In this document: positions 1-11,670 of the stretch, piece by piece
Layout of the letters: every line of letters starts with the position of its first letter
How positions within the stretch are numbered: position 1 is the stretch's first letter
NCBI GenBank assembly: GCA_019787685.1
Contig: JAHNUO010000012.1
Location: forward strand, 248,001 to 312,000
DNA from: Chiua virens
Taxonomy: Eukaryota > Basidiomycota > Agaricomycetes > Boletales > Boletaceae
Reading direction: 5' to 3'
Length of the DNA stretch: 64,000 nucleotides
Position numbers and translations under genes: made by a program
Notes under the pieces: generated by a model
Told to the model about the DNA's origin: nothing
Databases searched by the model: none
The model's input: the letters and a program-made list of their open reading frames with translations, nothing else

Positions 1-3000
1 TAGACCTCACTCTCGACGATACCGAAGACGAACTCCTTGCCGGCGATCAATTGGTCAGTTTTTGAATCCGGCCCGATCAAACCCCGAGTGGCGTGTTAAT
101 GATCATCGTCTTCTTTCTGCAGGTTCTCAACAGTATGCGTTTCAGAAATCAACATGCTGATCCCGGTCCAAGTCGTCATCGACGCTCACCTTCCGAGTCC
201 AGTTCCCTAATGGCTATTGAAGAATCAGCTTTTTACTCCCCCTCCACCCTCCAGGAAGCGTGCAAGATGGTTCATGAACTATCTTGCAGTACCTTCATTT
301 CCCAAAGGATTGAACAAGGCGGATTACCAGCCAATGTCCGAATATCTTGGTATACCGTTGCCACCCTCCAGTGTGCCAAATCACAACCCCCGTCCCGAGT
401 CCCCAGCCATTGAACAACAAATCCATTCATCAAAGGGCAAAGAACGCGAACGTTCCGTGCCTTGCTCTCACACGCAAGATGAACAACCCACACCTCCTGA
501 CGCAGCAAAAGAAGCGGACCTCTGCGTGGTTCTAGATGTGTTCGATGAGCCCACAGTACTTTCTATTGAAGATGATGGGACATACCCCCCGCTCACCCCG
601 TTGGACCTCGGCATCAACACGCGTTTTTATTTCATTCATGCGTGGCGATCGAATGCTTCCAGACTTCAGATAGATGAACCCGACTGGCCGCTCAAGATAC
701 TTGGAAAACCATCCATCTGGGCTATGCCGGTTGTCCCACCTGCGCCTCGTTCGCCCGAGACAACTGGCTATGTCACGAGCGAACAACTAAGGTCGTGGGA
801 ATTGGTCCCATCAGAGGGTTCTCACGAGAAGCAAACAAAGGACTTTTTGGAAGAGCAGACTGAGAGTCACACCATCGACGCCGATCACTTACCACTGCCG
901 GATGGTTGCCTCCCTGTTCCAAATGCCGCAGACCCGCCGTCTTCTAGTCCGACAGTGTCACAGGGACTCTTGTCGACGGCCGTCGATATGGTCCATGACA
1001 TGAACCAGTACTTTGATGGATTGGGCGACTCTCCACGCAAGCAGCTACCTCTTCGTCAACAACTCGGTCTGACCCATACCTTCCGTCCCCATCTACTTCA
1101 GTCCATGGGCCACGCTCGCATGAACGCATTTGGATTAGATTTCCCGCCTTTGGAGCTCGAACCTCGGCTCGCAGACGCGGGTGGCAATGAATGTTTCCTG
1201 GGGGTGCCTCCTAGTCCCACGACAGAGGATATCGGACCATCGATAGCTACTCAATCCACTGATTCTCCTTTCGAACCCGCGAGTTACTTCCCAGCTTCAC
1301 CAAGTAATGCCTTTCCTAGAGAGGCCCCTGCGGGTGCCTGGGGGTTCGAGCAGGGAGCTGGCCCCCTACCAGACAGTGATCTACTTCCTAGTGACCAAGT
1401 CTCACCTGTCGTTTCCGGTACCATCGATCCCTCCCTTCTTGGTCTGGAAAAACAACCTCAAACGCCATTGGTGGTGCGTAAGGATGCGACCCCGAAGAAG
1501 CGGTCAAGACTACCAGAGCCAGTCATCTATGTTCGTCGACCGATGGATCCATCGTCCCTGCCTTTGCTACCAGGTAAACGATCAGTGCAGATCAAATATA
1601 GAGACGCAGAGGGCTCTTCTATGACCCCTTCGACTCGGGCGAGGTCCAACGAAATGCCATTGAACGCTGTGGACAGTCCCGCTGAGGCTTCTACGAACGA
1701 TGGGGATGATCTTCCACGCGTGAAGAGACGTTCTCTTCCTTCTCGCAAGGTTGTTCAAGCTCAGGCTGCATCTGAGTCGAATTCCGATTATATCCCCGAA
1801 GCGTCCACGTCCAAGAGCAACAAGTCCAAGCCGAAACGGCCACGTGGCAAGGACAAGGAATCCGTCTCTGACATTGAAGATCAAGAGACTGAAACCGCTC
1901 CGACCAAGACGTATTGTCATCAATGCCGAAATAAAACCGCGCGACCCAAGATGATGTGCTCCAACGTGACCAATATTGGCAACATATGTGGGAAACGGTT
2001 CTGCAATCGATGTATTCTTTACCGGTTGGTTCATCTTGTTCTATTCGTTTATCTGGCAGTTTTTCTCACCGACTTCTCTTCTACCTGCACACGTGTCGTG
2101 GTCTATCCAGGTACCCTGACATCACCTTTGATGAACACAGTGCGGGGTTCCTGTGTCCAGTTTGTACGAACACGTGCAATTGTTCGTACTGTTCGCGGAA
2201 CCGGGGTGAAGAATTCGTCTCGATGAGGCTCGGAGGTGGCGCCGCGTCCCTCTTCACCGCCAAAGTGACGCTTGTGCGGGACGCTGGCAGTGGCAAGCCA
2301 CTCCCCCACGGCAAGTCACCGCCGCCTCGAGAGCTCACGGTGCAACCGAGTGCGAGTGCGAATGCGAGCAGGACGACGACGCCAACGCCGGAACCGAGTT
2401 CGAGCGCGATACCGATACCGTCGCAGTTTTGGGCGCACGTGTATGGGATGGAGGGGGAGCGCATGGGGAGTGCGTTTATGACGCGTGAGCACATGGCGCG
2501 GTTACGGGTGGGAGCGTCGCCCTCGGGCAAGACGGCGAGCGTGCCCAAATCAGGGCCGGAGAAGAAGGGCAAGACGCGGCGGAAGAAGACGCGGACAGGT
2601 CCAAGGGTGTTTATCGGCGAACCGCAGTCATCGTGGAAGGTGCGTGGGGTGCGGGATTTGGAGCCGATGGCAGGACGTCGAGAAGGCGAGCGCGGTGCTG
2701 TGTGCTCGCCGACGGTACTACATTGGTGACCCAACCGCGCTGCACGAACCGTATGCACGTATGCCTGGTGCGACCACGTCGGCATCGCGATCCCAGTCGT
2801 TGACAATGACACTGGCGGCGTCGCCCGTGGTGTCAGGATGGCAGCTTGACACCGTTGGCGTCGGATAGGGAGGACGATGGGGATGGCAGGTTTTGGCCGC
2901 AGCCGGCTGTGGGCGAGTATTGCTCGTGGGCGCCGGGGATGATGGTGACTGGGAGCATGTCGGGGCCTGGGGCTCCTGACGGGATGGATGTGACGGGTCT

Positions 3001-3213
3001 GGTGCGGGCCTGGGCTTGGGCTTGGATGTCGGCGCGGGTGCGACACGTGCGAGCTCGGGGCCGAGCGCAGCGGGTATGGACGTGGACGTGGATGTGGACA
3101 GCGTCACGAACGGCGACGAACGCGAACCAGCCCCGAGGGCGTTGTCCGAGGAAGACATGGCGCGTGCGATCAGTGCTGCGCTCGCGGCGCTCAGCGTCGA
3201 CCCGCTTCCTTGA
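1..3213 (+). CDS. C4 zinc-finger protein (zf-4CXXC_R1), 5' end outside window
   Basis: Nuclear protein with a long disordered Ser/Pro-rich N-terminal part and one zf-4CXXC_R1 domain, as in CDCA7 (a chromatin-linked family). The cysteine array begins CHQCRNKTARPKMMC near 1916, continues with CGKRFCNRC, and after an intron (2025-2110) resumes at RYPDITFDE with CPVCTNTCNC. Basic stretches (KKGKTRRKKTRTG) follow, then an acidic/Gly tail ending SEEDMARAISAALAALSVDP at 3213. The first bases are in frame up to about 52. Introns near 53-122 and 168-229 (CTAAT branch site) restore the frame. Three one-base frame breaks are visible at about 2664, 2848 and 2998, all in the GC-rich 3' third. The domain call is firm; exon joints in the tail and any orthology are uncertain. 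Confidence 0.72.
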
Positions 3214-3495
3214 CGAGTGATGATGCATTTGAATTGATATAATTTTACTTGGATTCATTATCGTTGGACAATTTTTCTTCATTCTTGTCATTTATTGGAA
3301 GGAAAAAAAGGAATTGTCATTATGGTAGCGTAGACGAAACGACGTTTTTAATGGTACACGCATGTCACGTTAGGCGCGAGCGTGTGGTGTTATGTACACC
3401 GAACATCATGAGAAGATAAGTATTTGATCTCGGGTATGTGCCATGTATATATAATAACGGGATCTGGGAGCCATCGCTATCGTTATGACGCCGGA

Positions 3496-5736
3496 TCACA
3501 TCTAATGATAAAACGTGAGGGTGAGTCCGAGGTGCTGGACCAACGAAACGGGTACGCACCAGCCACATCCAGAACGCCTCCAGTTTGTTCTTGGGCGGTG
3601 GGTCGTCGTATCTGCCGTGCACGTCAGTCTCCGTCCCAAGACATCAAACCAGGCAACGTACGTCATGGCATCAAACTCGGCTACGTTGGTCACAAAGTCC
3701 ATCTCCTCCGGCCGAATCGTCCGCGTGCGCATGACGAGCCTAGCACCGATGTACAACACGGGGAAGAACATGATCGGGAAGTAATCGGTGACAAACGTCG
3801 CCGTGGACCAGTTGCCCTTGAGAAAGACTTCCCATGCGCTGAACTACGGGGTCGTCAGTCCTACCTACCACGCTACACCACGGCATACGCACGAAAAGCA
3901 CAAACGCGGACCCGCATACGGCCCACCATCCCGCATACGGCTGGACGTTTGGCGCGAAGGGGAGCGACTTGCGGTCGATCCCCTGGGCTTTGAGGCCTTT
4001 GTAGAACCGGATGTAGGTCAGCCCGATGCCGAACCACGTCACGAGACCTGCGGTGGCAGAGAAGTTGGAGAGCCAGGTGAAGACGATGCCGGAGCTTTGG
4101 CCGAGGGTCATGTAGGCGAGGAAGGAAAAGCAGCAGCAGATGCCGACGGCGACGTAGGGCAGTCCGGAGCGGGTGGTGTAGCTGAAGATCTTGGGAGCGC
4201 TGCCGGAGACGGCGAGACCGTCTATGGGAAGGCGTCAATAAGTGTATGCGATAAAAGGTTGGATGTGCGTACATAGACTACGTGATGCAAGATAGAGATC
4301 ACTCGAACCAGCGGACCATGCAGCGCTTAGAATAGGCAGCATTGATAATCTGTCGACAAGGGTCAGAATGAGAACGACCGGCTTTGAGCGCTTGGCATAC
4401 CGAGGGCAAGATCTTGATACCGGCTTCGTTGAAAGCAATGACAAAGGGCGAGGCAGATGCATTGTTAGAATTGAGGTTAAGCAACGGGTTGTTGGAAGGA
4501 ACGAGTAAACCAATGATGAGAACACCGCCGATATAGAACACCAAGACACGGAAATAAACACGTCGGATTGCTTTGGGGATGTTCCGACGGGGATTCCTGG
4601 CTTCAGCAGCGGCTATCTGCGGGCAGGTCAAATTAGGGAAGAGGAGAGACGTAAGAAGAAAACGGACTGCGACAGCTTCGGTACCAAGGTAGGAGAACGC
4701 AGCCTGGGTGGCGACACTGCAAGTGCCAAGGAAATGGCCTTTTGGACCGGTAAAGCCATAGTAGTCCGTGAACGGGCCTGGGTTCTTCCAGTATCGGAAC
4801 CCGATACGATCATGGTTTGGACCACCGCCCAAGTCAACGACGATACCAAGAATGATCATTCCCGTTATCGTAAGGACCTTGATCGTACTAGAGACGGAAT
4901 CGTGAGAGGGGAAAACGGAATTGTGATGGAGGAATCACCTAAACCAGAATTCCGCTTCACCGTATGCACCTGATGAGAATCGTCAGCAGAAGAAGAAACG
5001 GAAACGGCAAGGTACTCACGGACGCCGAGGAGATTGATGCCGATGGCAACAACCAAGCATACAGTGATGTAAACGCCGGGGCTGGTCTTTTTGTCCCAAT
5101 AGCTGATGACGGTTGCTGCCGCGGACAATTCAGCTGCAAGACGATTCAATTTTTACAGGATATGGATACGTGAGGAAACGGACCAGGTAGGGTGAGCTGT
5201 GTCCAGAGAATGAGTAGGGCGATGGAACCGAGAGTAAAGATGCCTCACCGTCCATCCATACCAATAATTCCAACCAGTTGCAAAGGCATAGGCAGGGTCA
5301 ATATACCGTTCCGCGAGCTTGATAAAACCGCCAGGAAGGGGCAGAAAAGCGATCATTTCACCGAGAGACAGCTGTGAGGGGAGGTGAGATGGATGTGTAC
5401 CTGAAGCATGTGGACAGAGGGACGGACCATGACAGCGAAACATATGGTTCCAACGAAGAGGTAACCCAAGAGGAGGCCGATGGGACCACCGTTCATGAGC
5501 GAGGAAGCCGTTCCAAGGAAGAGACCGGTGCCAATGACACCACCGATACTGTGGGGAGGGTCAGAATGAAGTGAATAAAAAAAACAGAGTGCACACCTGA
5601 TCATGGCGACATGACGGTTCTGAAGCTTGCGATGGAGAGTGGTATGCGTTTGAGGGGAATCCTCGCCGCCCTCGACGGCCTGGAGGTTGACGTCGTACCC
5701 GAGCTTTTTCTCGTTGCTGCCTTCGTCTGACGCCAT
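3496..5736 (-). CDS. Amino-acid permease 1 (APC superfamily, fungal YAT family)
   Basis: Plasma-membrane H+/amino-acid symporter of about 12 helices. It starts MASDEGSNEKKLGYD. The cytosolic tail ends KLQNRHVAMIR, then come the family signature GGVIGTGLFLGTASSLMNGG, a Glu in LSLGEMIAFLP, RYIDPAYAFATGWNYWY, and the loop GGGPNHDRIGFRYWKNPGPF. The C-terminus EFDAMT/YDDPPPKNKLEAFWMWL is typical of Gap1/Dip5-type permeases. About ten short introns split it. A 58-bp last intron (3502-3559) would leave a final exon of only ATG TGA, giving the family-typical WMWLM end; without it the frame runs to 3365. One extra base at 4334 breaks the frame before ILSAAWSAGSSDLY. A close paralogue lies at 25322-27587 with the same intron positions. 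Substrate not predictable. Confidence 0.86.
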
Positions 5737-6152
5737 GATTTACTGTAATGGGGAGAAAAGAAGGAGGAGTGTGAGAGCGGGGAAGGCTAAATAGCAGACC
5801 TTATCGGGCACATACGGTGAAACAGGTGGGATATGGCTGATAAGGCGGTGCCTTGATGACGACCGATTTTTTTCGGACTGCACGCGAGTCGCGCATCGCG
5901 GGGATCATTCACAGCATGGCATCCTGTCACGTATGCCACCAGACGCGCCACTGTATAGCTGTTATCACTACTCACTTGTCATTATCTTTCAAATCGGAGC
6001 TGTGCTCCGGTGGTATACCGTTCACCCGGTCTCCAGTCGAGGTCGGCGCGGGAATGACCATGAGAATCCGATCTCGGCTATCCGGATAACCGGCCCGGCT
6101 AAATACGATGCCAAGTGGCAACTCGTAGGTCCAAAAGGAGTGCACAACGATA
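5737..6152. promoter_or_regulatory. Divergent promoter region between permease 1 and HAD hydrolase
   Basis: This 416-bp gap separates two start codons that point away from each other, so it must hold both promoters. I see no clear TATA box and no gene. Confidence 0.4.
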
Positions 6153-7240
6153 ATGTCCTACCACATTTTACGCAACATCGATGTCTTTGTCTTTGATGCG
6201 ATGGGCACCACCGTCGACTGGTTCACCTACCGTGACACGTCAGGTCACCAACCAAAGCAACGGCACGCTAAATCAAGGTGCCTCCATCCGTACCTTGCTT
6301 CCGTGCTGATAATGACAATCCACAGACCAGGATGCCGCTGACTTTGCACGCGAATGGCGACAAGGGTATTATGCCTACCTGTAAGTCACGTCCAAAGCCA
6401 GTCCATTGCGACATGACCCGATGCGCGCCAGTCGCGATGTCGCTGCAGGCGGTCAAGGCAGTCTCAACCTCGATGTCGCACATCGTCAGGTATGCCAGAG
6501 CCAGCCGTGACCCACGATCGACATTGATCGGTCGCACATGCGCACATGGCAGATCCTCGACGAGATGCTCGTGTCCCCACACTGGTCCCATCTCGCTCCC
6601 CTCTGGGACGACCCCGCCCGCACATCCCTCGTGCATATCTGGCACGATCTCGATGGTTAGCCCTCTTCACCACGATCGTCACCAGCATGTCTAACTTGAC
6701 TTCGCGCAGTATACCAAGACACCCTCCCAGGCCTCACCGAACTCGCCAAGTCCGCGATCGTAGTCACCCTCTCAAATGGGAGCTACCGCCAACTGGTAGA
6801 CATGGTGAGCACGCCCGTCATCAGACGTATCGGGGTTGAGCTGACCGGCCACTAGGCCAAAAACAAGCACATTCCATGGGACGGTATTTTGTCGACCGAG
6901 CTCTTCGGGGTCTACAAGCCGTGCGTGTTATTGCGCTTTCGATGTCCAGTTCCTGAGATGAAGCTCCACTCCATTGATGGGCAGGTCAACACAGGCATAC
7001 CTCTCCGCAGCTTACCACCTCGGGGTCCCACCGGAGCGGGTAGCGATGGTCGCCGCACACAAATGGGATCTCGAAGGCGCTGCGAGCGCAGGGCTCAAGA
7101 CCATATACGTACCACGCCCTGCGGAGGATACCCCGGAGATTAGAGAAGGCATGCGGAGCAAGGCGGATGGCGGGTCTGTCGACCTAGTAGTCAAGGACTT
7201 TATTCAGCTCGCTACACTCACCGCCGAAGCAAGGAAATAG
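6153..7240 (+). CDS. HAD-superfamily hydrolase, haloacid dehalogenase type II-like
   Basis: Soluble HAD-fold hydrolase of about 250 residues. Motif I is at the N-terminus (VFVFDAMGTTVDW, nucleophile Asp in FDAMGT). Next come the cap-domain segment ADFAREWRQGYYAYL, RDVAAGGQGSLNLDVAHRQ/ILDEML and SPHWSHLAPLWDD. Motif II is VVTLSNGSYRQL, then KHIPWDGILSTELFGVYKP (motif III Lys). The last exon has YLSAAYHLGVPPERVAMVAAHKWDLEGA with the motif IV acidic region. At least five short introns are consistent in phase. An extra T at 6228 breaks the frame: without it, TVTRQVTNQSNGTLNQ follows DWFT. Fungal members are often annotated 2-haloacid dehalogenase, but the true substrate is unknown. Confidence 0.86.
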
Positions 7241-7611
7241 GGACTGTAACTAAATCCTAATGTGTATGTAGCACGGGCCACTTTACGCGCGACATTGAAT
7301 CATGACGTTCCGCCTTATCATCGGAGCCAATACCCCAATTTGCCAGCGCTATGTGTTATTTCTGGCTGAGACGATGGGAATAATCACTTATCACGGCAAT
7401 ACATATAAGAAATCAGCTGCATTTTGAGGTATCACCGCCTCCGTTTTGATCGCTTTTACTATCTGTCTCTCCTCCCGCTGTGTCTCCAACTTGCCACGAA
7501 TCGCAACCTGCAAGAAGCGCGTGTCGGCCCACAAAGCTCACAAAGAAAGAGAATCCGACACGTACCCCAGTGTCTTCTGTTGGGTCATGTCAGTGACATC
7601 GTGGACAAGGT

Positions 7612-10460
7612 AACAGGACTCCCTGTCCTGCGGTCAGTCACGGAACCGTCCGTATTACGTAGCTGAAGCACAGCCTGAGTAGTGAACGAATAAACTACAC
7701 TGAATGGGACTAGAGGCTTCAATCCCCAGTTGTGCGCCGGCGTTGATTATCGAGGGTAGCATGGGCGTCGAGTAAAACAGATCACACTCCATGCTTCTGT
7801 GGCCATAAGCTTCTCGGTTCCGAGTGGACCTACACGTTTACACTTCACACCCGGGCCGTTGCGTTTTGGTAGACGCTACTCATTCTGCTTGAATCGGGCC
7901 GACTGCCAGTGTGTTGGGGGAGAGGTGAGATGGAGGTCGATACTAGGGTGACGCATTCTCTAGTAACCCGAACGACGGAGCCGAGGTGAAGCCCGTAACA
8001 AAGCGCTTGATCGTGCATTCGAAGAGTCTCTTGGCCCTCGGACAGAATACGTAGATGAAATCATTGGCGACAAACGCCCTGCCTATACGTTCAAAGTCCT
8101 AGATACGTACATATGCTCGCTGTCAAGACGATGATCAGCTGTCCAGACCGTTTCGCTGGATGCATCGAGCTGAAGATGAAGGGATGAAATCGCCCGAGGG
8201 TTTTCTGCTGCCAACCGACTCGTGGTACTATATTACATAATATATTTGGACTTTAGTCCCATTCTGACGCCTTGGCCCAATCACAACCACTTCCTATCAC
8301 ATTTGGACACAAAGTCGTACGGAATGGTAGGTGATGCTGGCAAGCGGGTGGGCGGGCCGTGAGTTTTGTTGTGATATTTATCAATTGACTGACCCGTGAA
8401 GTTTTGAAGTGTCAATGCAAGACTGTATACTAGTAGGAGCTACCGATATAGAAACGTCGAAAAATATTGAAAGATACACACCTTGATCTCTTCGGCGCCT
8501 CCTTGACTGCTTGGGTCGGTGTCTTTCATTCTTGATGTGTTTCCTGGTACGGTTATCAGTTTCTAGACGGACACCTAGGTACTAGTGCTTCCTTGCGAAA
8601 GGCGAGACGTATGCGGAGGCGTCCTTGACCAGGTGGTGGTACGAGTAGCGATTCACTATATGGTGCGCTCGGAGAAGGTCCAGAGGACTGTCTGGCAGTG
8701 GTTGTGTTCTGATCAGCCTACCGCGCTCATCCATGATCCAGGTTAGTTCGGCGTGGCAGTTGCTAGTCTGGAAGTGCCTGGGAGAGGCGACACCTGGTCC
8801 CAATATCACGAACTAATACTCATTTCAATTTCACCATCTTCAACTGCTAACAGGCTCCTCAACATGTTACCTGATATAGGCTGTGCGATCTGTGAAAGTA
8901 TGTCTGCTTCTATTTTTTCATCACGACGAAATCTTGTTTATCCGTGCCCACCGATTCCTCTGGTCGTTCATCCACCATCATCCCTGTTTCTCTTTGTACA
9001 AGTCCGTCCGCCCTGTCAAGCAAAGGTGGGTGATGCTCAAAAGGCAACTAGCACTATACTGAAGTTTCCTGGACAGCCACTACCTCGAACTGACTGATGA
9101 TGTCATTTGAACAGAGTGGCCCAAACGCTTTCGCAGAGTTCCACGGCAACTTCAGCCTGAGTGACATCCAGGGCGACCAGATCAATGTGACTGTGAGCAT
9201 AAGTGGCCCTCTACATATTCTGCCCTCGTTGTCCAAACCGACAAAAGAATCGCGAGATAATTTCGTCAACCAAAATCCTTCAAGTTAGAGGACACATTGG
9301 AATGTACAATCTGGGTCATCAAACAGATCACGTCCCTATCCGAGTCGACGTGGTGAGGACAATCCTGATAGATATTGCCGCGGTGCGCCCGCTCTTGAAG
9401 GTCTGTCTGAATTCCCTATTCTTCTCTGCTCGAAATGATCTACTCTTGCCGCAGAGTCGTGCCAGAAGAGAGCAGTCTGAACCGTTCCACTCGCATGTGT
9501 AAAGCCATCTGCTCCACCTTGGCACTCGCTGCGAAAGGGTTTTCAATGGATCGTGTATACGGAATATATTGGAACGCACTGCGTGCGCTTCGCTTGTATG
9601 TATTCTGTGTCACTATCGCTGTCCAACGTGGTTCACGTCAATCGAAAGTGACGAAATCCACGCCCCGACTCAGTCCTCATATTTCCTCATTCCAACAAGC
9701 TTGAAGGCATGATGATGCCTGCATGCCTCTGGAAGTCTTGATTTCAAACTCACGATGTTTTCATCTCCTGCGAAATATAGCTTGGCGTGAGGACCTTGTT
9801 CGTTCCCGTTGGAAATTACAGCATGGCGTCGCTCTGCACCTTCAATATGGCCGTGTCCTACGATATTTCATACAGGCCTAGCACAATACATTCATCTCGT
9901 TTCAGTTTTCTTGTTCGCATTACACTGATCCAAACGTATTCTGTTGGCAGTCATCGCAAACAAGGGAATATAACTGCTTGCCCTGCGGTCAGACATGCCA
10001 CAACCGTCCGTAACACATCACTGCAGGTTGAAGTACAATGAGACGAACAAATAAACTAAAGTGAACAGGGGCATACCTCCGATCCTCTACCCCGTGCGTC
10101 GGTGTTGAGGTCAAGGGTAGTGTAGGGGCGTCAGGGAAAACGGGTCACGGTAGATTCGGTCATGCTTCTGCGGCCGTGGACTGCTTAGTTCTGAGTGGAC
10201 CTACACATCCACACCCATTACGTTGCTGATACGACTAGTATAACCAGCACTCCACGAGCGATTTGATTACTGCATGGTTCTGCGTCTTGGAGACACGCAC
10301 TCGTTCTGCTTGAATCGGGGCCGACTTTGTTGGAAGAGAGGTAATATCGAGGACGATACTAGGATGAAGCGCCCACCTGGAAATTCGAACGGGGAAACTG
10401 GAGTGAAGCCCATAGCAAAGCACTTGGCCACGTATTCTTGACCAAGCTGGACAGAGTACG
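7612..10460. repeat. Diverged direct repeat, copies about 7612-8052 and 9975-10460
   Basis: Two segments of about 450 bp, 2.36 kb apart and in the same orientation, share long matching blocks. Examples are CTGCGGTCAG, GAGTGGACCTACAC, TTCTGCTTGAATCGGG and AACAAAGCGCTTG/GCAAAGCACTTGG, in the same order with scattered indels. By eye identity is about two thirds. They flank about 1.9 kb of non-repeated sequence. No target-site duplication or TG...CA ends were found, so an old segmental duplication is as likely as LTR remnants. Confidence 0.6.
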
Positions 10461-11611
10461 CGCGTTGAGGAATGTTTGAGTAGTGTTCTCATAAACTGAA
10501 ATCATCCCGACGGCGGAGATCGGATGCACTTGAAAACCGAAGTCGCGCCCGTGACATGTGTGCATGCGGGACGTCATTCTACTATCTCCGGGTTGGTGAA
10601 CATTTGATCAAAGTGAGTTACTAGCCCATCAACGTCTCAGGTTTCTAGGGAGACCAAGATCATGAACGCATGCGTGCTCGGACCAACTTAAAACTTCACA
10701 AAAAAGCTCACATTCCCTGGATACTGGCATAGCCCGATGATCAGTAGTGTGCTGCTAGTGGGTACAGTGAGCTGAAAAACTTCCTTTCGGCTGCGAAAAG
10801 ATGCAATCCCATTGATGCTAGTACTCGTGGCACCAACCCCGTCGAAGCCTATTCATTGCAAGACTATTCGAATGACCGACGGGAACAACCACAATGTATG
10901 TGTGCTGCATCTCAGTAACAATGAGTCATTGAGTGTGTACTAGTCCGTGTAAATTCTCCCGCTAACACACCTGGCAGGGCGTTCGCGTTTCAAAATGATC
11001 ATCAAAGACTTGATCAAAGTTACGTACCCACCCCGGGCCACACGCCGCCCACTTTCGCCACTTTGAAAGGGGTTCTTTGTAACTTTCCTTCTCCCCATTA
11101 TGAGTGTATCTTGACTTCATGGACGTGCAGTAGTGACCTACTACACACGTTAACCATTCCTCAAGATGTCCTAAGATCTGCGGCGTCAGGGGGCGGGATG
11201 TGATTGTAACTATCTCAGATTCACTGACCAGAACAACTTCGTGTCTGACGTGATGCAGTGTCAAACTTTTAGTTATGCTATCAAATGCACAAACATTGGG
11301 GCGAATGTCAGGATCCTACTTTTCGACCATGGGTGTTGGTGATATTTGGATGACGAACCAGCGAGTTTATCATAGGAGAGTGGCAAAAAGATGACGCATT
11401 TCAGTAATCACACACGCGGTGCGTCTCGGCAATAGCTCCATAAATACTACCCCAGTGACAACAAAGTTGATGTGTGTCATAGAACGACCATTTAAACATC
11501 ATTGATCCCAGAGTCAATCTCCTTTTCTGGGTCATCTAACGGTGACTTTTGGGGTTACTTGATCGTGAGCATCAACTCACACATCCGTGGAAATTGGCCC
11601 CGGGACTCTGA

Positions 11612-11617
11612 TATAAA
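11612..11617 (+). promoter_or_regulatory. TATA box of the DUF6534 gene
   Basis: TATAAA lies about 55 bp upstream of the start codon at 11671, a plausible distance for a fungal gene with a short leader. Confidence 0.5.
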
Positions 11618-11670
11618 CCAGCGGTGCAAAAGTTGGTCCTGCTGAGCACGCGCACTCGATCGTCCTCGTC

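Larger units (their letters stand above)
7241..11670. other. Gene-poor 4.4-kb stretch
   Basis: No gene can be supported. It contains a diverged direct repeat (separate entry). Between the repeat copies are isolated coding-like pieces: 8590-8750, open on both strands, and 9115-9215 (+), with a SGPNAFAEFHGNFSLSDI-like peptide. I cannot join them into a gene. They may be remnants of a decayed locus. Confidence 0.4.

Noticed and set aside
2639..2673. A 35-bp intron in the zinc-finger gene.
   Set aside because: Too short for this genome; one extra base at 2664 explains the frame change and keeps VRGVRDLE joined to RWQDVEKAS.
2081..3291. Long minus-strand open frames opposite the zinc-finger gene.
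   Set aside because: GC-rich sequence leaves antisense frames open by chance; the plus strand carries the zinc-finger cysteines and a natural stop.
3365..3495. Long C-terminal tail of permease 1 up to 3365.
   Set aside because: The tail is unlike the family; a terminal intron that gives WMWLM is more likely and is mirrored in the paralogue.
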